A stretch of DNA of 54,206 bases from an uncultured Allobosea sp. Lineage in GTDB: Bacteria; Pseudomonadota; Alphaproteobacteria; Rhizobiales; Beijerinckiaceae. Position numbers and translations under genes: made by a program. The stretch covers positions 1-54,206 of the forward strand of contig NZ_CAMFKW010000039.1 of NCBI RefSeq assembly GCF_945957345.1. Direction: 5' to 3'. Shown in pieces: positions 1 through 8,371 of this stretch. A model generated the notes under the pieces. It was not told the DNA's origin. It was given only the letters and a program-made list of their open reading frames with translations, and searched no databases. The stretch's first letter is position 1. Each line of letters opens with the position of its first letter.

Positions 1-1263
1 GCCTTGCTGGTCGCGGCGCCGGCCCGGCCCCTGGCCGGGCTCGCGCGTGCCGCGGCGGCCGGGCGCGGCGGCAGCCGGCGGCTGGGCTGCCTCCTCCGGC
101 GTGGTGACGCGCACCTTCGCCTTGTCGGTCAGGCGGGCGAAGCCGGTGGTGACGAGCTTCGCCGGCGGCTCGATGCCCGCCGTGATCACGGCCGTCGTCT
201 CGTCCTGCTGGCCCACGGTGACGGGCACCTGCCGCACGGTCTCGTCCTCGTTGACGGCAAAGACATAGGCGCCGTTCGGCCCGCGCTGGATCGCGGCTGT
301 CGGCGCCACCACGACATTCTTGAGCATGTCGACGAAGACGCGGACATTGACGAACTGACCCGGCCAGAGCTGGAGGTGGTCGTTCGGGAAGCGGGCCTTG
401 ACCTTGATCGTGCCGGTAGTCTGGTCGACGACATTGTCGATGACCTCGACCACGCCCTTGTCGATGATCGTCGTGCCGTCGGAGTCCAGCGCATCGACCT
501 CGACCGGGCCGCGGGCCACCGCGGCGCTGACGGCGCGGAGCTGCTGCTGCGGCAGGTTGAAGATCATCGCGATCGGCTTCAGCTGGGTGATGACCACGAG
601 GCCGTTCGAATCCGAGGCGCGGACGATATTGCCCTGGTCGACCTGACGGATGCCGAGGCGGCCGTCGATCGGCGCGCGCACTGTGGTGTAGTCGAGAATG
701 GCCTTGGCGTTGTCGATCGCGCCCTGGTCTGAGCGGACCTGCGCTTCGAGCTGTGCCACCGTTGCGCGCTGGGTGTCGGCCTGCTGGCGCGAGCCGTAAT
801 CGGTCTGCGCGAGCTTGGCGTAGCGCTCGAGATCGGCGCGGGCATTGGCGAGCTGCGCCTCGTCCTGCGCCTTCTTGGCGATAGCCTGGTCGTATTGTGC
901 CTGATAGGTCGCGGGGTCGATCTTGGCGAGCACGTCGCCCTTCCTGACGTCCTGGCCGTCCTTGAAGGCGATCTCCAGCAGCCTGCCGTCGACCTGCGTG
1001 CGCACGGTCACCGTATTCAGCGCCTGGATGGTGCCGACGGCATCGGCTGTGACCGGCACGTCGTCGCGGCGCGCAGGCGTTGCGATCACCGGGATCGGGC
1101 CTTCATTGCCGCCGAAGCGGGCGCGCCGCCCGCCGCGCGCGCCGCCCTGCTGGCCGCCGGCCGAGACGTTCTCCCCACTGGAGGGCATCCAGCCGCCATT
1201 GTAGCTGTGCCAGCCCCAGGCGGCCGCGCCGATCAGCACGAGAAGGATGAGAAGACGCTTCAT
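1..1263 (-). CDS. RND efflux periplasmic adaptor (MexA/MdtA-like), C-terminus cut by window edge
   Basis: Membrane fusion protein of a tripartite RND pump, linking an inner membrane RND transporter to the outer membrane channel. The ATG at 1263 gives MKRLLILLVLIGAAAWGW, a single N-terminal membrane anchor or signal, then a Gly/Arg-rich linker, a lipoyl half (VRTQVDGRLLEI, about residues 88-100), an alpha-helical hairpin with QAQYDQAIAKKAQDEAQLAN, the second lipoyl half (TTVRAPIDGRLG) and beta-barrel segments. 421 codons are visible and no stop is reached; the last visible part is a Pro/Gly/Arg-rich tail, so the protein is nearly complete. Its start overlaps the stop of the upstream outer membrane gene by 4 bases (ATGA), so the two are translationally coupled; an RND pump gene is expected just beyond the window. 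Substrate cannot be told. Confidence 0.9.
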   Translation of the reverse strand, partial: MKRLLILLVLIGAAAWGWHSYNGGWMPSSGENVSAGGQQGGARGGRRARFGGNEGPIPVIATPARRDDVPVTADAVGTIQALNTVTVRTQVDGRLLEIAFKDGQDVRKGDVLAKIDPATYQAQYDQAIAKKAQDEAQLANARADLERYAKLAQTDYGSRQQADTQRATVAQLEAQVRSDQGAIDNAKAILDYTTVRAPIDGRLGIRQVDQGNIVRASDSNGLVVITQLKPIAMIFNLPQQQLRAVSAAVARGPVEVDALDSDGTTIIDKGVVEVIDNVVDQTTGTIKVKARFPNDHLQLWPGQFVNVRVFVDMLKNVVVAPTAAIQRGPNGAYVFAVNEDETVRQVPVTVGQQDETTAVITAGIEPPAKLVTTGFARLTDKAKVRVTTPEEAAQPPAAAAPGRRGTREPGQGPGRRRDQQG

Positions 1264-2744
1264 TCCGCCGCCTCGGTCGCGGTGATGGCGGCGCGGCGAT
1301 CGGCATCGGACCAGCCGCCGCCCAGCGCCTTGAACAGCTCGACATAGGCCGTGAGCTTCTGGAGCTTGATCTGCGAGAGCTGGTCCTGCGCCTGGAACAG
1401 GGTCTGTTGGGTATTGAGCAGCGTCACGATGTCGATGGTGCCTTCGCGCAGGCGTTGCTCGGTGATGGAATAGGCCCGCCGCGCCGAGGCGACGACCTCA
1501 GCCTGCAGCCGTTCGTGGCTGGTGTTCTCCTGGATCGCGATCAGCGCGTTCTCGACATCGGCGAAGGCGCTGACGATGGTCTTGCGATAGGTCGCGATCA
1601 ACTCGTCGGCCGTGCCGCGTTCGAGCTCGACCCTGGCGCGGAGATTGCCGCCGTCGAGGATCGGCTGGACGAGGCCCGCCGCCGCCGAGGCGAAGGCGGC
1701 ATCGGGCCGCAGCAGGTTCTTCAGCAGCGCGCTTTCGAGGCCGCCCTGGCCGGTCAGCGTGATGTTCGGATAGAGTGCCGCGCGGGCGGCATAGAGCGTC
1801 GCCTCCTGCGCCGTAAGCCTCGTTTCCGCCTCGGCGATGTCGGGCCGGCGTTGCAGCAATTGCGAGGGCAGGCCGGCGCGCACGGCCGGCACGGCGATCG
1901 CGTTCAGGCTGCCCCCCTTGATCGTGATCGCGGCCGGCGTCTCACCGACGAGCACGGCGAGCGTGACCTTCGCCTGGCGCAGCGAGAGCTCGAGCGCGGG
2001 CACGGAGGCCTTTTGCTGCGCGACCACGCTTTCCTGCTGCGCGATGTCGAGCTGGGTCGCGGTGCCCACCGAGAGCCGGGCCTGGATCACCTTGAGCGTG
2101 CGCTCGGCCACCGTGATGTTCTCACGGGCGATGCGCAGCCGGTCCTGCGCGGCCAGGACCTGGAAATAGGTGCTGGTCACGCTGGAGACGGCAGTGAGCG
2201 CGACTACGTCGCGGTCGAAGCGTGTCGCTTCCGCGGCAAAGCGCCCGGCATCGGCGGTCGCGCGGTTCTTGCCCCAGAAGTCGAGCTCGTAGCTGGCGGA
2301 GAGGCCTAGGCTGAACGTGTTGCCGACGCTTTCGTTGAAGGGGCCGCGCTTCGAGCCGAGCGTGCCCGGCCTCAGGCTGCGCGCGGCGTTGGTCGAGCCG
2401 CTCAGTGTCGGATAGAGCGACGCAGCCGAGATGCGGGACTGCGCATCAGCCTGCCGGATGCGCGTCATGGCGATGGCGATGTCGAAATTGGCGCCGCTCG
2501 TCCGCTCGACCAGCCGGTTGAGCTCGCTCGACCGGAACAGGCGCGGCCAGTCCGGCGAGACGGCCGGCGCGGCGCGGCGCTCGCCGGCGGCGAAGCTGCG
2601 GGTGACGGCGACGCCGAGATCGGGGCGCTGGTCGGCCGGCAGGCAGGCGCCGAGGCCGAGGGCGATGGCGGTCGCGGAGGAAAGGCGGAAGAGCGAATGT
2701 CCGACCGCGTTTCCCGCAAGATCGCGCCTGTAGCCCGGCACCAT
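1260..2744 (-). CDS. NodT-family RND efflux outer membrane lipoprotein (TolC-like)
   Basis: Outer membrane channel of the efflux pump whose adaptor follows. The protein (494 aa from ATG 2744) has a lipoprotein signal ending in a lipobox, LGLGAC with Cys34, then the two tandem OEP repeats of the family: long helices such as ESVVAQQKASVPALELSLRQAKVTLAVLVG and the LLQRRPDIAEAETRL motif that marks the NodT/OprM branch, and a second repeat ending in TIDIVTLLNTQQTLFQAQDQL. An in-frame TTG 48 bases upstream is possible, but ATG 2744 has GGAG nine bases before it and gives a normal lipoprotein signal. First gene of the operon; a candidate operator lies at 2824-2842. Confidence 0.93.
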   Translation of the reverse strand: MVPGYRRDLAGNAVGHSLFRLSSATAIALGLGACLPADQRPDLGVAVTRSFAAGERRAAPAVSPDWPRLFRSSELNRLVERTSGANFDIAIAMTRIRQADAQSRISAASLYPTLSGSTNAARSLRPGTLGSKRGPFNESVGNTFSLGLSASYELDFWGKNRATADAGRFAAEATRFDRDVVALTAVSSVTSTYFQVLAAQDRLRIARENITVAERTLKVIQARLSVGTATQLDIAQQESVVAQQKASVPALELSLRQAKVTLAVLVGETPAAITIKGGSLNAIAVPAVRAGLPSQLLQRRPDIAEAETRLTAQEATLYAARAALYPNITLTGQGGLESALLKNLLRPDAAFASAAAGLVQPILDGGNLRARVELERGTADELIATYRKTIVSAFADVENALIAIQENTSHERLQAEVVASARRAYSITEQRLREGTIDIVTLLNTQQTLFQAQDQLSQIKLQKLTAYVELFKALGGGWSDADRRAAITATEAAE

Positions 2745-2823
2745 TCCGCTCTTCTCCAGCCTCGATTCGAAGGACCGCGGAACACGGCGCAACAGTAGCC
2801 GCTTCTAGAGTGATCCGCGGGGG

Positions 2824-2842
2824 AGAGAAAGTGAATTTCTCT
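2824..2842. promoter_or_regulatory. Inverted repeat upstream of the efflux operon
   Basis: AGAGAAA, a 5-base spacer GTGAA, then TTTCTCT: perfect 7-base arms, about 80 bases upstream of the outer membrane lipoprotein start. Position and symmetry suit an operator for a local repressor; no regulator gene lies beside it inside the window, so its partner is unknown. Confidence 0.35.
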
Positions 2843-2919
2843 TCATGTTTGTGGCCGAAGCCTGCCCGGGGATTGCTGAGATCGCGCTGAACCGCCGTTC
2901 TCCGTGAAGCGCGGCCCGA

Positions 2920-3666
2920 TCACGCCATGAAGAAGGCTGCTGCCATCCCGAAGCCGATCAGCGTGATGAAGATGCGCAGCGCCAGCATGTTGGTGATTCG
3001 CCGGGCCAGATGAGCCCCGACGAAGCCGCCGAGAGCGCAGGACAGGCCAAGCACGATCGCGGAGCGCCAGTCGATCAGCCCCGCGGCGGAGTAGGTCGCG
3101 ACCGAGACGGTCGAGAGGATCGCCGACATCAGGCTCTTCAGCCCGTTCATCTCGTGCAGGTTGGTGAGACCGACAAAGCCGAAGGCCGCGAGCAGCATGA
3201 TGCCGAGGCCGCCGTTGAAATAGCCGCCATAGATCGAGACGGCCAGCAACAGCAGCAAGGCCGGCAGCTTCGGCAGGCCGCCGCCATGCCGCAGCAGACG
3301 GCGCACGAGGGCGGGGCCTGCGGCGAAGATCAGCGTCGCCGCCAGCAGCAGCCAGGGGATCAGCGCCGAGAACGTCTCCTTCGGGGTGACCAGCAACAGA
3401 AGCGCGCCGAGAAGCCCGCCGAGCGCGGCCATCGCAGCGGTCCAGCGCAAGCTGATCGGCCCGCCCGCGCGGATATCCCTGCGGAAGCCCCAGGCGCCGC
3501 CGATATAGCCGGGGAGGGCTGCGAGCGTTGCCGTGGCGTTCGCCATGATCGGCGGAACGCCGATCCAGACCAGCGCCGGGAAGGACAGGAAGGTGCCGCC
3601 TCCGGCAACGGAATTCAGCGCTCCGGCCAGCAAGCCCGCGACGATGAGGACGATATTCGATTCCAT
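2920..3666 (-). CDS. TauE/SafE (TSUP) family sulfite/organosulfonate-type exporter
   Basis: Predicted inner membrane transporter, 248 aa from ATG 3666, of the TSUP family (known members export sulfite, sulfonates or small organic acids). Visible are the family start ESNIVLIVAGLLAGALNSVAGGGTFLSFPALVWIGVPP with the characteristic N-S-x-A-G-G-G-x-x-x-x-F-P motif of the first repeat, and the second-half repeat LSCALGGFVGAHLARRI; about seven to eight hydrophobic segments. Longer in-frame starts upstream add a hydrophilic, Arg-rich stretch without family features and were not used. It stands alone between the efflux operon and the ParB-like gene, same strand; no sulfur-metabolism gene is adjacent except the SulP carrier at 5920, so substrate is open. 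Confidence 0.88.
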   Translation of the reverse strand: MESNIVLIVAGLLAGALNSVAGGGTFLSFPALVWIGVPPIMANATATLAALPGYIGGAWGFRRDIRAGGPISLRWTAAMAALGGLLGALLLLVTPKETFSALIPWLLLAATLIFAAGPALVRRLLRHGGGLPKLPALLLLLAVSIYGGYFNGGLGIMLLAAFGFVGLTNLHEMNGLKSLMSAILSTVSVATYSAAGLIDWRSAIVLGLSCALGGFVGAHLARRITNMLALRIFITLIGFGMAAAFFMA

Positions 3667-3792
3667 GAGGCCCACCCGACTCGCATCTGGATCGCCGAAA
3701 TCGGGCGGAGCTGCAAATGGGTGCGCCCTTCGACCTGCGCCACCCTGAACGGTTGACGCGAGCCGAGACATGACGAAGAGCCTCGCCGGCAC

Positions 3793-4410
3793 TCAGGCGT
3801 CGACAGGCCCGCACCAACCGGGGAGATAGCCGGCGTCGCGGCCACGGGCGAGCTTCAGGGCCTTGGCCAGGGCCTTCTCGAAATCGGCGTCGACCCGGCG
3901 TCGGCTCAGGCGATGTCGCAGGAAATCGGCCCAGAGAAACTCGGAATAAGGCGTCGTGTCCTTGGCGAAGCCGCCGCAGCGGCGCAGTTCGCCAGCGAGC
4001 GAGCGATAGGGGTCGTCGGTCAGGCCCTCGATCTTCTTCGGGATGTCGCCGGTGGCGCACCGTTGCCCCTTGTCGTCATAGGGATGTACCCAGTTCCGAT
4101 GCTCGCACACCGTCCAGAACGAGGCCTGCGACAGCGACGAGAGATCGGAGATGACGTTGACGAGCACTTTCGTCTGGCCTTCGTCGTGCAATGCGCGGAC
4201 GAGGTGATGGTGATCGATGATGTAGAGCCGGTCCTTCGGCCCCTTGATCACCGGGATCATGTGCCGGCCCAGGAAATCGCCGGCTTCGCCGCCCTCCCGC
4301 TCGCGCCAGGCCCGGCGCTTGTCGTCGACTTCCCTGAAGCCGACGGTCATCTGGGTCGGGCGCAGCTCTGCGATCCGGATCGGCTGCAGGACGGGGTCTC
4401 GAAGTGTCAT
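3793..4410 (-). CDS. ParB-like nuclease-fold protein (ParBc_2 type)
   Basis: 205 aa, hydrophilic, no signal peptide: cytoplasmic. The N-terminal half matches the ParB/sulfiredoxin-fold layout of the ParBc_2 group: IRIAELRPTQMTVGFREVDDK, then the HMIPVIKGPKDRLYIIDHHHLVRAL core, where the D-H-H-H motif sits where ParB-type proteins carry their nucleotide-binding residues. Middle and C-terminal parts (FWTVCEHRNWVHPYDDKGQ; YSEFLWADFLRHRL) are typical of this group, which is not the chromosomal ParB partition protein and has no helix-turn-helix here. It begins 5 bases after the stop of the RNB ribonuclease gene, so both are probably one transcript. Biochemical role unknown; family call secure, function not. 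Confidence 0.8.
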   Translation of the reverse strand: MTLRDPVLQPIRIAELRPTQMTVGFREVDDKRRAWREREGGEAGDFLGRHMIPVIKGPKDRLYIIDHHHLVRALHDEGQTKVLVNVISDLSSLSQASFWTVCEHRNWVHPYDDKGQRCATGDIPKKIEGLTDDPYRSLAGELRRCGGFAKDTTPYSEFLWADFLRHRLSRRRVDADFEKALAKALKLARGRDAGYLPGWCGPVDA

Positions 4411-4415
4411 CGTGT

Positions 4416-5801
4416 TCAGTCCGCTCGTTCAAAGTTGACCGTATGCTTCAGCGGGTCGGCGGATGTCAGCCTGACCCGGATTTTGTCTCCGGGCTTGCCG
4501 CCTTGCCCGCGCACCCGTGCGACCACGGGCAATTCGCAGAGCTGGATGCGCAGGCCGTGCTCGTCGGCATCGGTCACCACCGCGTCGAAAGCGGTTCCTT
4601 CGCTGCCTTGAAGCATGAGCGCCTCGGCGAGGTCGATCACGAGCCGGTCGATCTGCCCGTCGCGTGCATCGGCCTTCGCCATCACCGCGGGCAATTGTTC
4701 GAAGGCGGCCGAGATCTCCGAAGGCACCGGCTGGCCATTCGCGACGGCAAGCGCCGCGCGCACCACATAACGGTCGGCAAGGCGGCGCAGCGGCGCTGTG
4801 GCATGGACATAGGTCGCCGCCATCGGTGCATGCCAGGGCACTACGCCCTCGCGGTAGGGGACATAGCTCGCGCCGCCGCTGGCCCTGCGCACCGCCAGCA
4901 TGAAAGCCGCCTGGCTGCTGTCGGCAGGGACCAGCGTCTTCTCGAACTGTGCGAGTGTTTCCATCTCCGGCCATGCGAGTCCCAGTGCCCGCGCGGTCTG
5001 GCGCAGGCGCTGGACCGCGAGCTGGTCAGGTTCCGGCATCACCCGGAACAGCCCGGTATGGGCGGCCAGGAGCGCATCGGCGATCGCGACATTGCTGGCC
5101 AGGGACAGGGTGGCGTTCTGATCCTCGGCACGCAGCCGCGGGCGGAAGCTCAACTGGTAGCCGCCGTCACCGAGCGCCTCGACCTCCTGCTCGGGTGGGT
5201 CGACGCGCGAAGCCCCACGGCGGGCCTCGGCGGCCTCGATCCGGCGCGCCAGCTCGTCGAAATCGACTGGCAGGTCGGAAGCCCGGACGCCGTCATAGGC
5301 GAGCTTGGCGATGCTGCGGATGACGGCCCGCTCGGCACCGTCGAGATGGACATGGCCGTCGGGGTCGATCCGCGTCGTGAAAATCACCGCAGGCCGGATG
5401 ACGGCGGGCAGGAGGCTGGCGGCGCCCTCGGCGAGGACAGGCGGGTAAAGCCCGGCCTTCCCGTCCGGCAGGTAAAGCGTCGTGCCGCGCTGCCAGGCCT
5501 CCCGGTCGATGGCGTCGCCGTCCTCCACGAACCAGGCGACATCCGCGATGGCATAGTGCAGCAGGAGGTCGTTGCCGCTCCGCTCGATCGCGAAGGCCTG
5601 GTCGAGATCCCTGGATGTCGCGGGATCGAGCGTGACGAAAGGCCGGTCGGTGCGGTCGACATGTGCGGTCGGCGCACGCTTGGCGGCGCTCTCTGCCGCT
5701 GCCAGGACAGCCGCCGGAAACTGCTCGGGCACGTTGAACTGCCGGCGTATCGCCGCCAGCCCGCCGATCAGCGCATTGGTGGAATCGATGAGCGTCTTCA
5801 T
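4416..5801 (-). CDS. RNB-domain ribonuclease, short form
   Basis: 3'-5' exoribonuclease-like protein of the RNase II/R (RNB) family, 461 aa from ATG 5801. The catalytic segment FVTLDPATSRDLDQAFAIE (about residues 70-90) contains the acidic metal ligands corresponding to the DxDD region of RNase II, with Gln in the last position as in other short RNB proteins; the RNA-path arginine motif APLRRLADRYVVRAAL is also intact. It lacks N-terminal cold-shock domains, and the C-terminus (VVARVRGQGGKPGDKIRVRL) looks like a reduced OB/S1 segment, so it is a minimal RNB enzyme. The open frame extends further upstream across the divergent SulP promoter, but those residues are Ser/Arg-rich and unlike RNB proteins. 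Followed after 5 bases by the ParB-like gene. Confidence 0.9.
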   Translation of the reverse strand: MKTLIDSTNALIGGLAAIRRQFNVPEQFPAAVLAAAESAAKRAPTAHVDRTDRPFVTLDPATSRDLDQAFAIERSGNDLLLHYAIADVAWFVEDGDAIDREAWQRGTTLYLPDGKAGLYPPVLAEGAASLLPAVIRPAVIFTTRIDPDGHVHLDGAERAVIRSIAKLAYDGVRASDLPVDFDELARRIEAAEARRGASRVDPPEQEVEALGDGGYQLSFRPRLRAEDQNATLSLASNVAIADALLAAHTGLFRVMPEPDQLAVQRLRQTARALGLAWPEMETLAQFEKTLVPADSSQAAFMLAVRRASGGASYVPYREGVVPWHAPMAATYVHATAPLRRLADRYVVRAALAVANGQPVPSEISAAFEQLPAVMAKADARDGQIDRLVIDLAEALMLQGSEGTAFDAVVTDADEHGLRIQLCELPVVARVRGQGGKPGDKIRVRLTSADPLKHTVNFERAD

Positions 5802-5919
5802 CCCGTGCCGCAGGGCCTTTGCCAGTTGCCCGGCTGGCAGCGAAGGCGCCAGCGCGAAGGCTTTTCGACTGCTATAGTTGCAACCGTTTGGGCGATGCAT
5901 GCAACGGCGGTGACTGGTC
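5802..5919. promoter_or_regulatory. Divergent promoter region, RNB ribonuclease / SulP transporter
   Basis: 118 bases between two divergent starts. On the plus strand TGCTATAGT (5870-5878) resembles an extended -10 element; no good -35 is visible. GTTGCA at 5877-5882 and TGCAAC at 5899-5904 form a spaced inverted repeat. No gene is seen here. Promoter use is inferred from arrangement. Confidence 0.3.
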
Positions 5920-7599
5920 ATGTCGAGTAACGCACCTCTGGCCGGACCGGCACATCTTCCCGGGAGGCCTTCGTTCGGCGCAGGGCTGGGGCGCGATCTG
6001 CTCGCCGGCCTGACGCTGGCGGCGATCACCATTCCCGAACAGATGGCGACGGCGCGGCTCGGCGGCTTTCCCGTCGAGGTCGGGCTGTTCGCCTTCGTCG
6101 CGGCGACGCTCGGCTTCCTCTTGCTCGGCGCGAGCCGGGTTCTTACGGTCGGCGCGGACTCGACGATCACGCCGATCTTCGCCGGGGCGCTCGCCACGCT
6201 TGCTGCCGGCGGGGTGGTTGCGCCAGCGGCAGCGCCGACGCTGGCCGTGCTGGTCGGCATCCTGCTGCTGCTGGCCGGCATCCTGCGTTTCGGCTGGATC
6301 GCCGATTTCCTGTCGACGCCGGTCGTGGCGGGCTTCCTGGCCGGCATCTCCGTTCACATCGTCGTATCGCAACTGCCGAGCCTGCTGGGGCTTCAGGTTC
6401 AGGCGACCACTCTCGTTCCCCGTCTGGCGGAAATCTGGGCGGCGCGCGGCGCGATCAATCCGGTCTCCGCCCTGCTCGGGCTGGGCGTGCTGGGCATCAT
6501 CGTCCTCTGCGAGAGGACGGCGGCGTGGCTCCCCGGGGCCCTGATCGCCTTCGCGCTGGCGACAGGCGCAGTCATCGCCTTCGGGTTGCAGAGCCATGGC
6601 GTCGCGGTGCTCGGGGCCTTGCCGAAGGGATTGCCGGCATGGCCCGGCTTCGATCTGTCCTGGGCCGATTTCCGCGGGCTCTTGCCGCTCGCTTTGATCA
6701 TCGCGCTCGTCGTGATGATGCAGACGGCGACGGTCAGCCGTTCCTTCCGCGATCCCGATGGCCGCACCGCCGATGTCGGGCGCGACTATCTCGGATTGGC
6801 CGGGGCCAATCTGCTGGCCGGCCTTGCCGGCGCCTTTCCCGTCAATGCCAGCCCGCCGCGCACGGCGATCGTCGTCGAGAGCGGCGGCCGCAATCCAGCC
6901 ACCGGGCTTGTCGCCGCGTCACTGGTTCTGGGGCTGGCGCTGTTCGGGGCGGATGTCCTGGCCGACGTCCCGGAGGCCGCCTTCGCCGGCGTGCTCTTCT
7001 TCGTGGCCGGGCGCATCCTTCGACTGAACCTGATCGCGCAGATCGCGCGCCAGAGCCGGCCGGAATTCGCCTTGGTGCTGCTGACCGCCCTGGCCGTCGC
7101 CCTCTTGCCGATCGAAAGCGGCGTCGCGATCGGCATCGGCCTGTCCCTGCTGCACGGGATCTGGATGACGACCCGCAGCCATCTCGTCGAGCTCGGCCGT
7201 ATTCCCGGCACGACGGTCTGGTGGCCACCCGAACAGGGGAAGCCGCTGGCAACGCAGCCCGGCGTTCTCGTCGCCGGCTTTCCGGCGCCCTTGCTCTTCG
7301 CGAACGCTCTGGGTTTCCAGCAGGAACTGCTCGATCGGCTCGTGCAGCAGAAGCCGCAACTGGTCGTGCTCGAAGCCAGCGGGATTGCCGCCATCGATTA
7401 CACGGCTGCGCAGGCATTGCTCGCCATCGCCGCCGCCTGCGAGGCGCAGGGAGCGGTTTTCGCGATCGCGCGCGTGGAGTCGGTGCGAGCCCGCGCGGCT
7501 TTGGACGGTTTCGGCATCACCCGTGCGATCGGGGACGAACGAATTTTTCACAGCGTAGAGCAGGCCGTGACCCAGCTCGGCGGCGGTCCTGCCCACTGA
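5920..7599 (+). CDS. SulP family anion transporter with STAS domain
   Basis: Inner membrane SulP/SLC26 carrier (sulfate, bicarbonate or carboxylates in known members), 559 aa. The N-terminal half opens with GRDLLAGLTLAAITIPEQMATARLGG, the family signature region before TM1-2 (usually 'IPQAMAYA'), and ASRVLTVGADSTITPIF, the second conserved motif; roughly 10-12 hydrophobic segments run to about residue 420. The C-terminal STAS domain is recognisable from FPAPLLFANALGFQQELL to LDGFGITRAIGDERIFHSVEQAV, with the conserved LEASGIAAIDYTAAQAL loop, where the usual Asp-Ser/Thr region is D-Y-T. Monocistronic; convergent with the racemase gene. Unusually the first signature has PEQM rather than PQAM; substrate unresolved. 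Confidence 0.92.
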   Translation: MSSNAPLAGPAHLPGRPSFGAGLGRDLLAGLTLAAITIPEQMATARLGGFPVEVGLFAFVAATLGFLLLGASRVLTVGADSTITPIFAGALATLAAGGVVAPAAAPTLAVLVGILLLLAGILRFGWIADFLSTPVVAGFLAGISVHIVVSQLPSLLGLQVQATTLVPRLAEIWAARGAINPVSALLGLGVLGIIVLCERTAAWLPGALIAFALATGAVIAFGLQSHGVAVLGALPKGLPAWPGFDLSWADFRGLLPLALIIALVVMMQTATVSRSFRDPDGRTADVGRDYLGLAGANLLAGLAGAFPVNASPPRTAIVVESGGRNPATGLVAASLVLGLALFGADVLADVPEAAFAGVLFFVAGRILRLNLIAQIARQSRPEFALVLLTALAVALLPIESGVAIGIGLSLLHGIWMTTRSHLVELGRIPGTTVWWPPEQGKPLATQPGVLVAGFPAPLLFANALGFQQELLDRLVQQKPQLVVLEASGIAAIDYTAAQALLAIAAACEAQGAVFAIARVESVRARAALDGFGITRAIGDERIFHSVEQAVTQLGGGPAH

Positions 7600-7625
7600 T
7601 GAGGCGCATTGAGCGCGTGGCGAAT

Positions 7626-7679
7626 CGGCCGAAGGCCGCGCGGCGCCGAAGCGTCGAGTGCCGTTGGTAGGGCTCGACG
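7626..7679. terminator. Convergent-gene hairpins, possible terminator
   Basis: Between the convergent SulP and racemase stops lie a short hairpin CGGCC-GAA-GGCCG (7626-7638) and a longer-looped pair CGTCGAG (7652-7658) / CTCGACG (7673-7679). No U-tract follows in either direction, so this is only a candidate. Confidence 0.3.
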
Positions 7680-7681
7680 GT

Positions 7682-8371
7682 TCAGCCCCCGGCGGCCGCA
7701 GCCGCCGGTGCAGCTTGCCGCGCGTTCATCTGCTCCAGCAGGGAGGCGATCGCGCAGGGGATCGGCGAGATGATCGGCGTCGTGTACCGCGCCTGCAAGG
7801 CACCGGCCGCTTCGCCGAGCGGACCGCCTCCGATGATCACGGCTTCCGCGCCGTCGGCCGCGATGCAAGCTTCAACCATCTCGCCGAGGGCCAGCGTCAA
7901 GGCCGCCTTGTCGCCAGATAGGGCAAGCGGATCTCCCGCAGTACAGCGGATCCCGGTCAAACGTTCTGCGAGGCCGAGCGCGGCCGCCCGTGCCGCGATG
8001 ACGCCGGCCAGCAGCGGCGTCGTCGTCGCGACACCGAAGGGCCGCCCGCCCTGCGCCGCTGCTCGCATCGAGGCTTCGCAAATTCCGGTGACCGGGATCT
8101 CGACCCGCCGCCGAAGCTCGTCGAGCCCGGGATCGCCGAAGGCGCTGACGACGATGCCGGCGCAATCGGCGGCGTGACGCCTGCCGATCTCGACGACCTC
8201 CGCGGCCGAGGCCAGCAGGTCATCCTCCGTCACGATCATGGCCGGGCTGCGTCTGGCCGTGACGACTGTCACGGCCATCGCACCATCCGCGGCCCGCTGC
8301 GCGATGGCTTGCATCATCGCGCTGGTCGCCTGCGAGCTGTTGGGATTGATCAACAGGATATGTCGGCTCAC
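7682..8371 (-). CDS. Asp/Glu/hydantoin racemase superfamily protein lacking both catalytic cysteines
   Basis: 229 aa, cytoplasmic, GTG start overlapping the MFS gene stop (GTGA), so coupled to it. The fold is clear: LLINPNSSQATSAMM near the N-terminus (the N-P-N-S-S/T signature of hydantoin/allantoin racemases), FGDPGLDELR at about residue 78, PVTGICEASMRAA, FGVATTT and the second-half mirror motif. Hydantoin racemases need a Cys just before FGDPG and another in the second-half 'LGC' motif. Here they are Ala77 (SAFGDPG) and Gly182 (IIGGGPLG). Two-base cysteine racemisation is therefore not expected; an isomerase, lyase or binding role is more likely. Context: RpiR-controlled MFS carrier, so probably acts on the imported compound. 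Confidence 0.85.
   Translation of the reverse strand: MSRHILLINPNSSQATSAMMQAIAQRAADGAMAVTVVTARRSPAMIVTEDDLLASAAEVVEIGRRHAADCAGIVVSAFGDPGLDELRRRVEIPVTGICEASMRAAAQGGRPFGVATTTPLLAGVIAARAAALGLAERLTGIRCTAGDPLALSGDKAALTLALGEMVEACIAADGAEAVIIGGGPLGEAAGALQARYTTPIISPIPCAIASLLEQMNARQAAPAAAAAGG

Noticed and set aside
4404..5930. 508-codon plus-strand frame opposite the RNB gene
   Set aside because: Shadow; the RNB catalytic motifs are on the minus strand.
5802..6347. Upstream extension of the RNB gene across the SulP promoter and gene start
   Set aside because: Low-complexity Ser/Arg/Pro residues overlapping the SulP gene on the other strand; ATG 5801 starts the conserved part.
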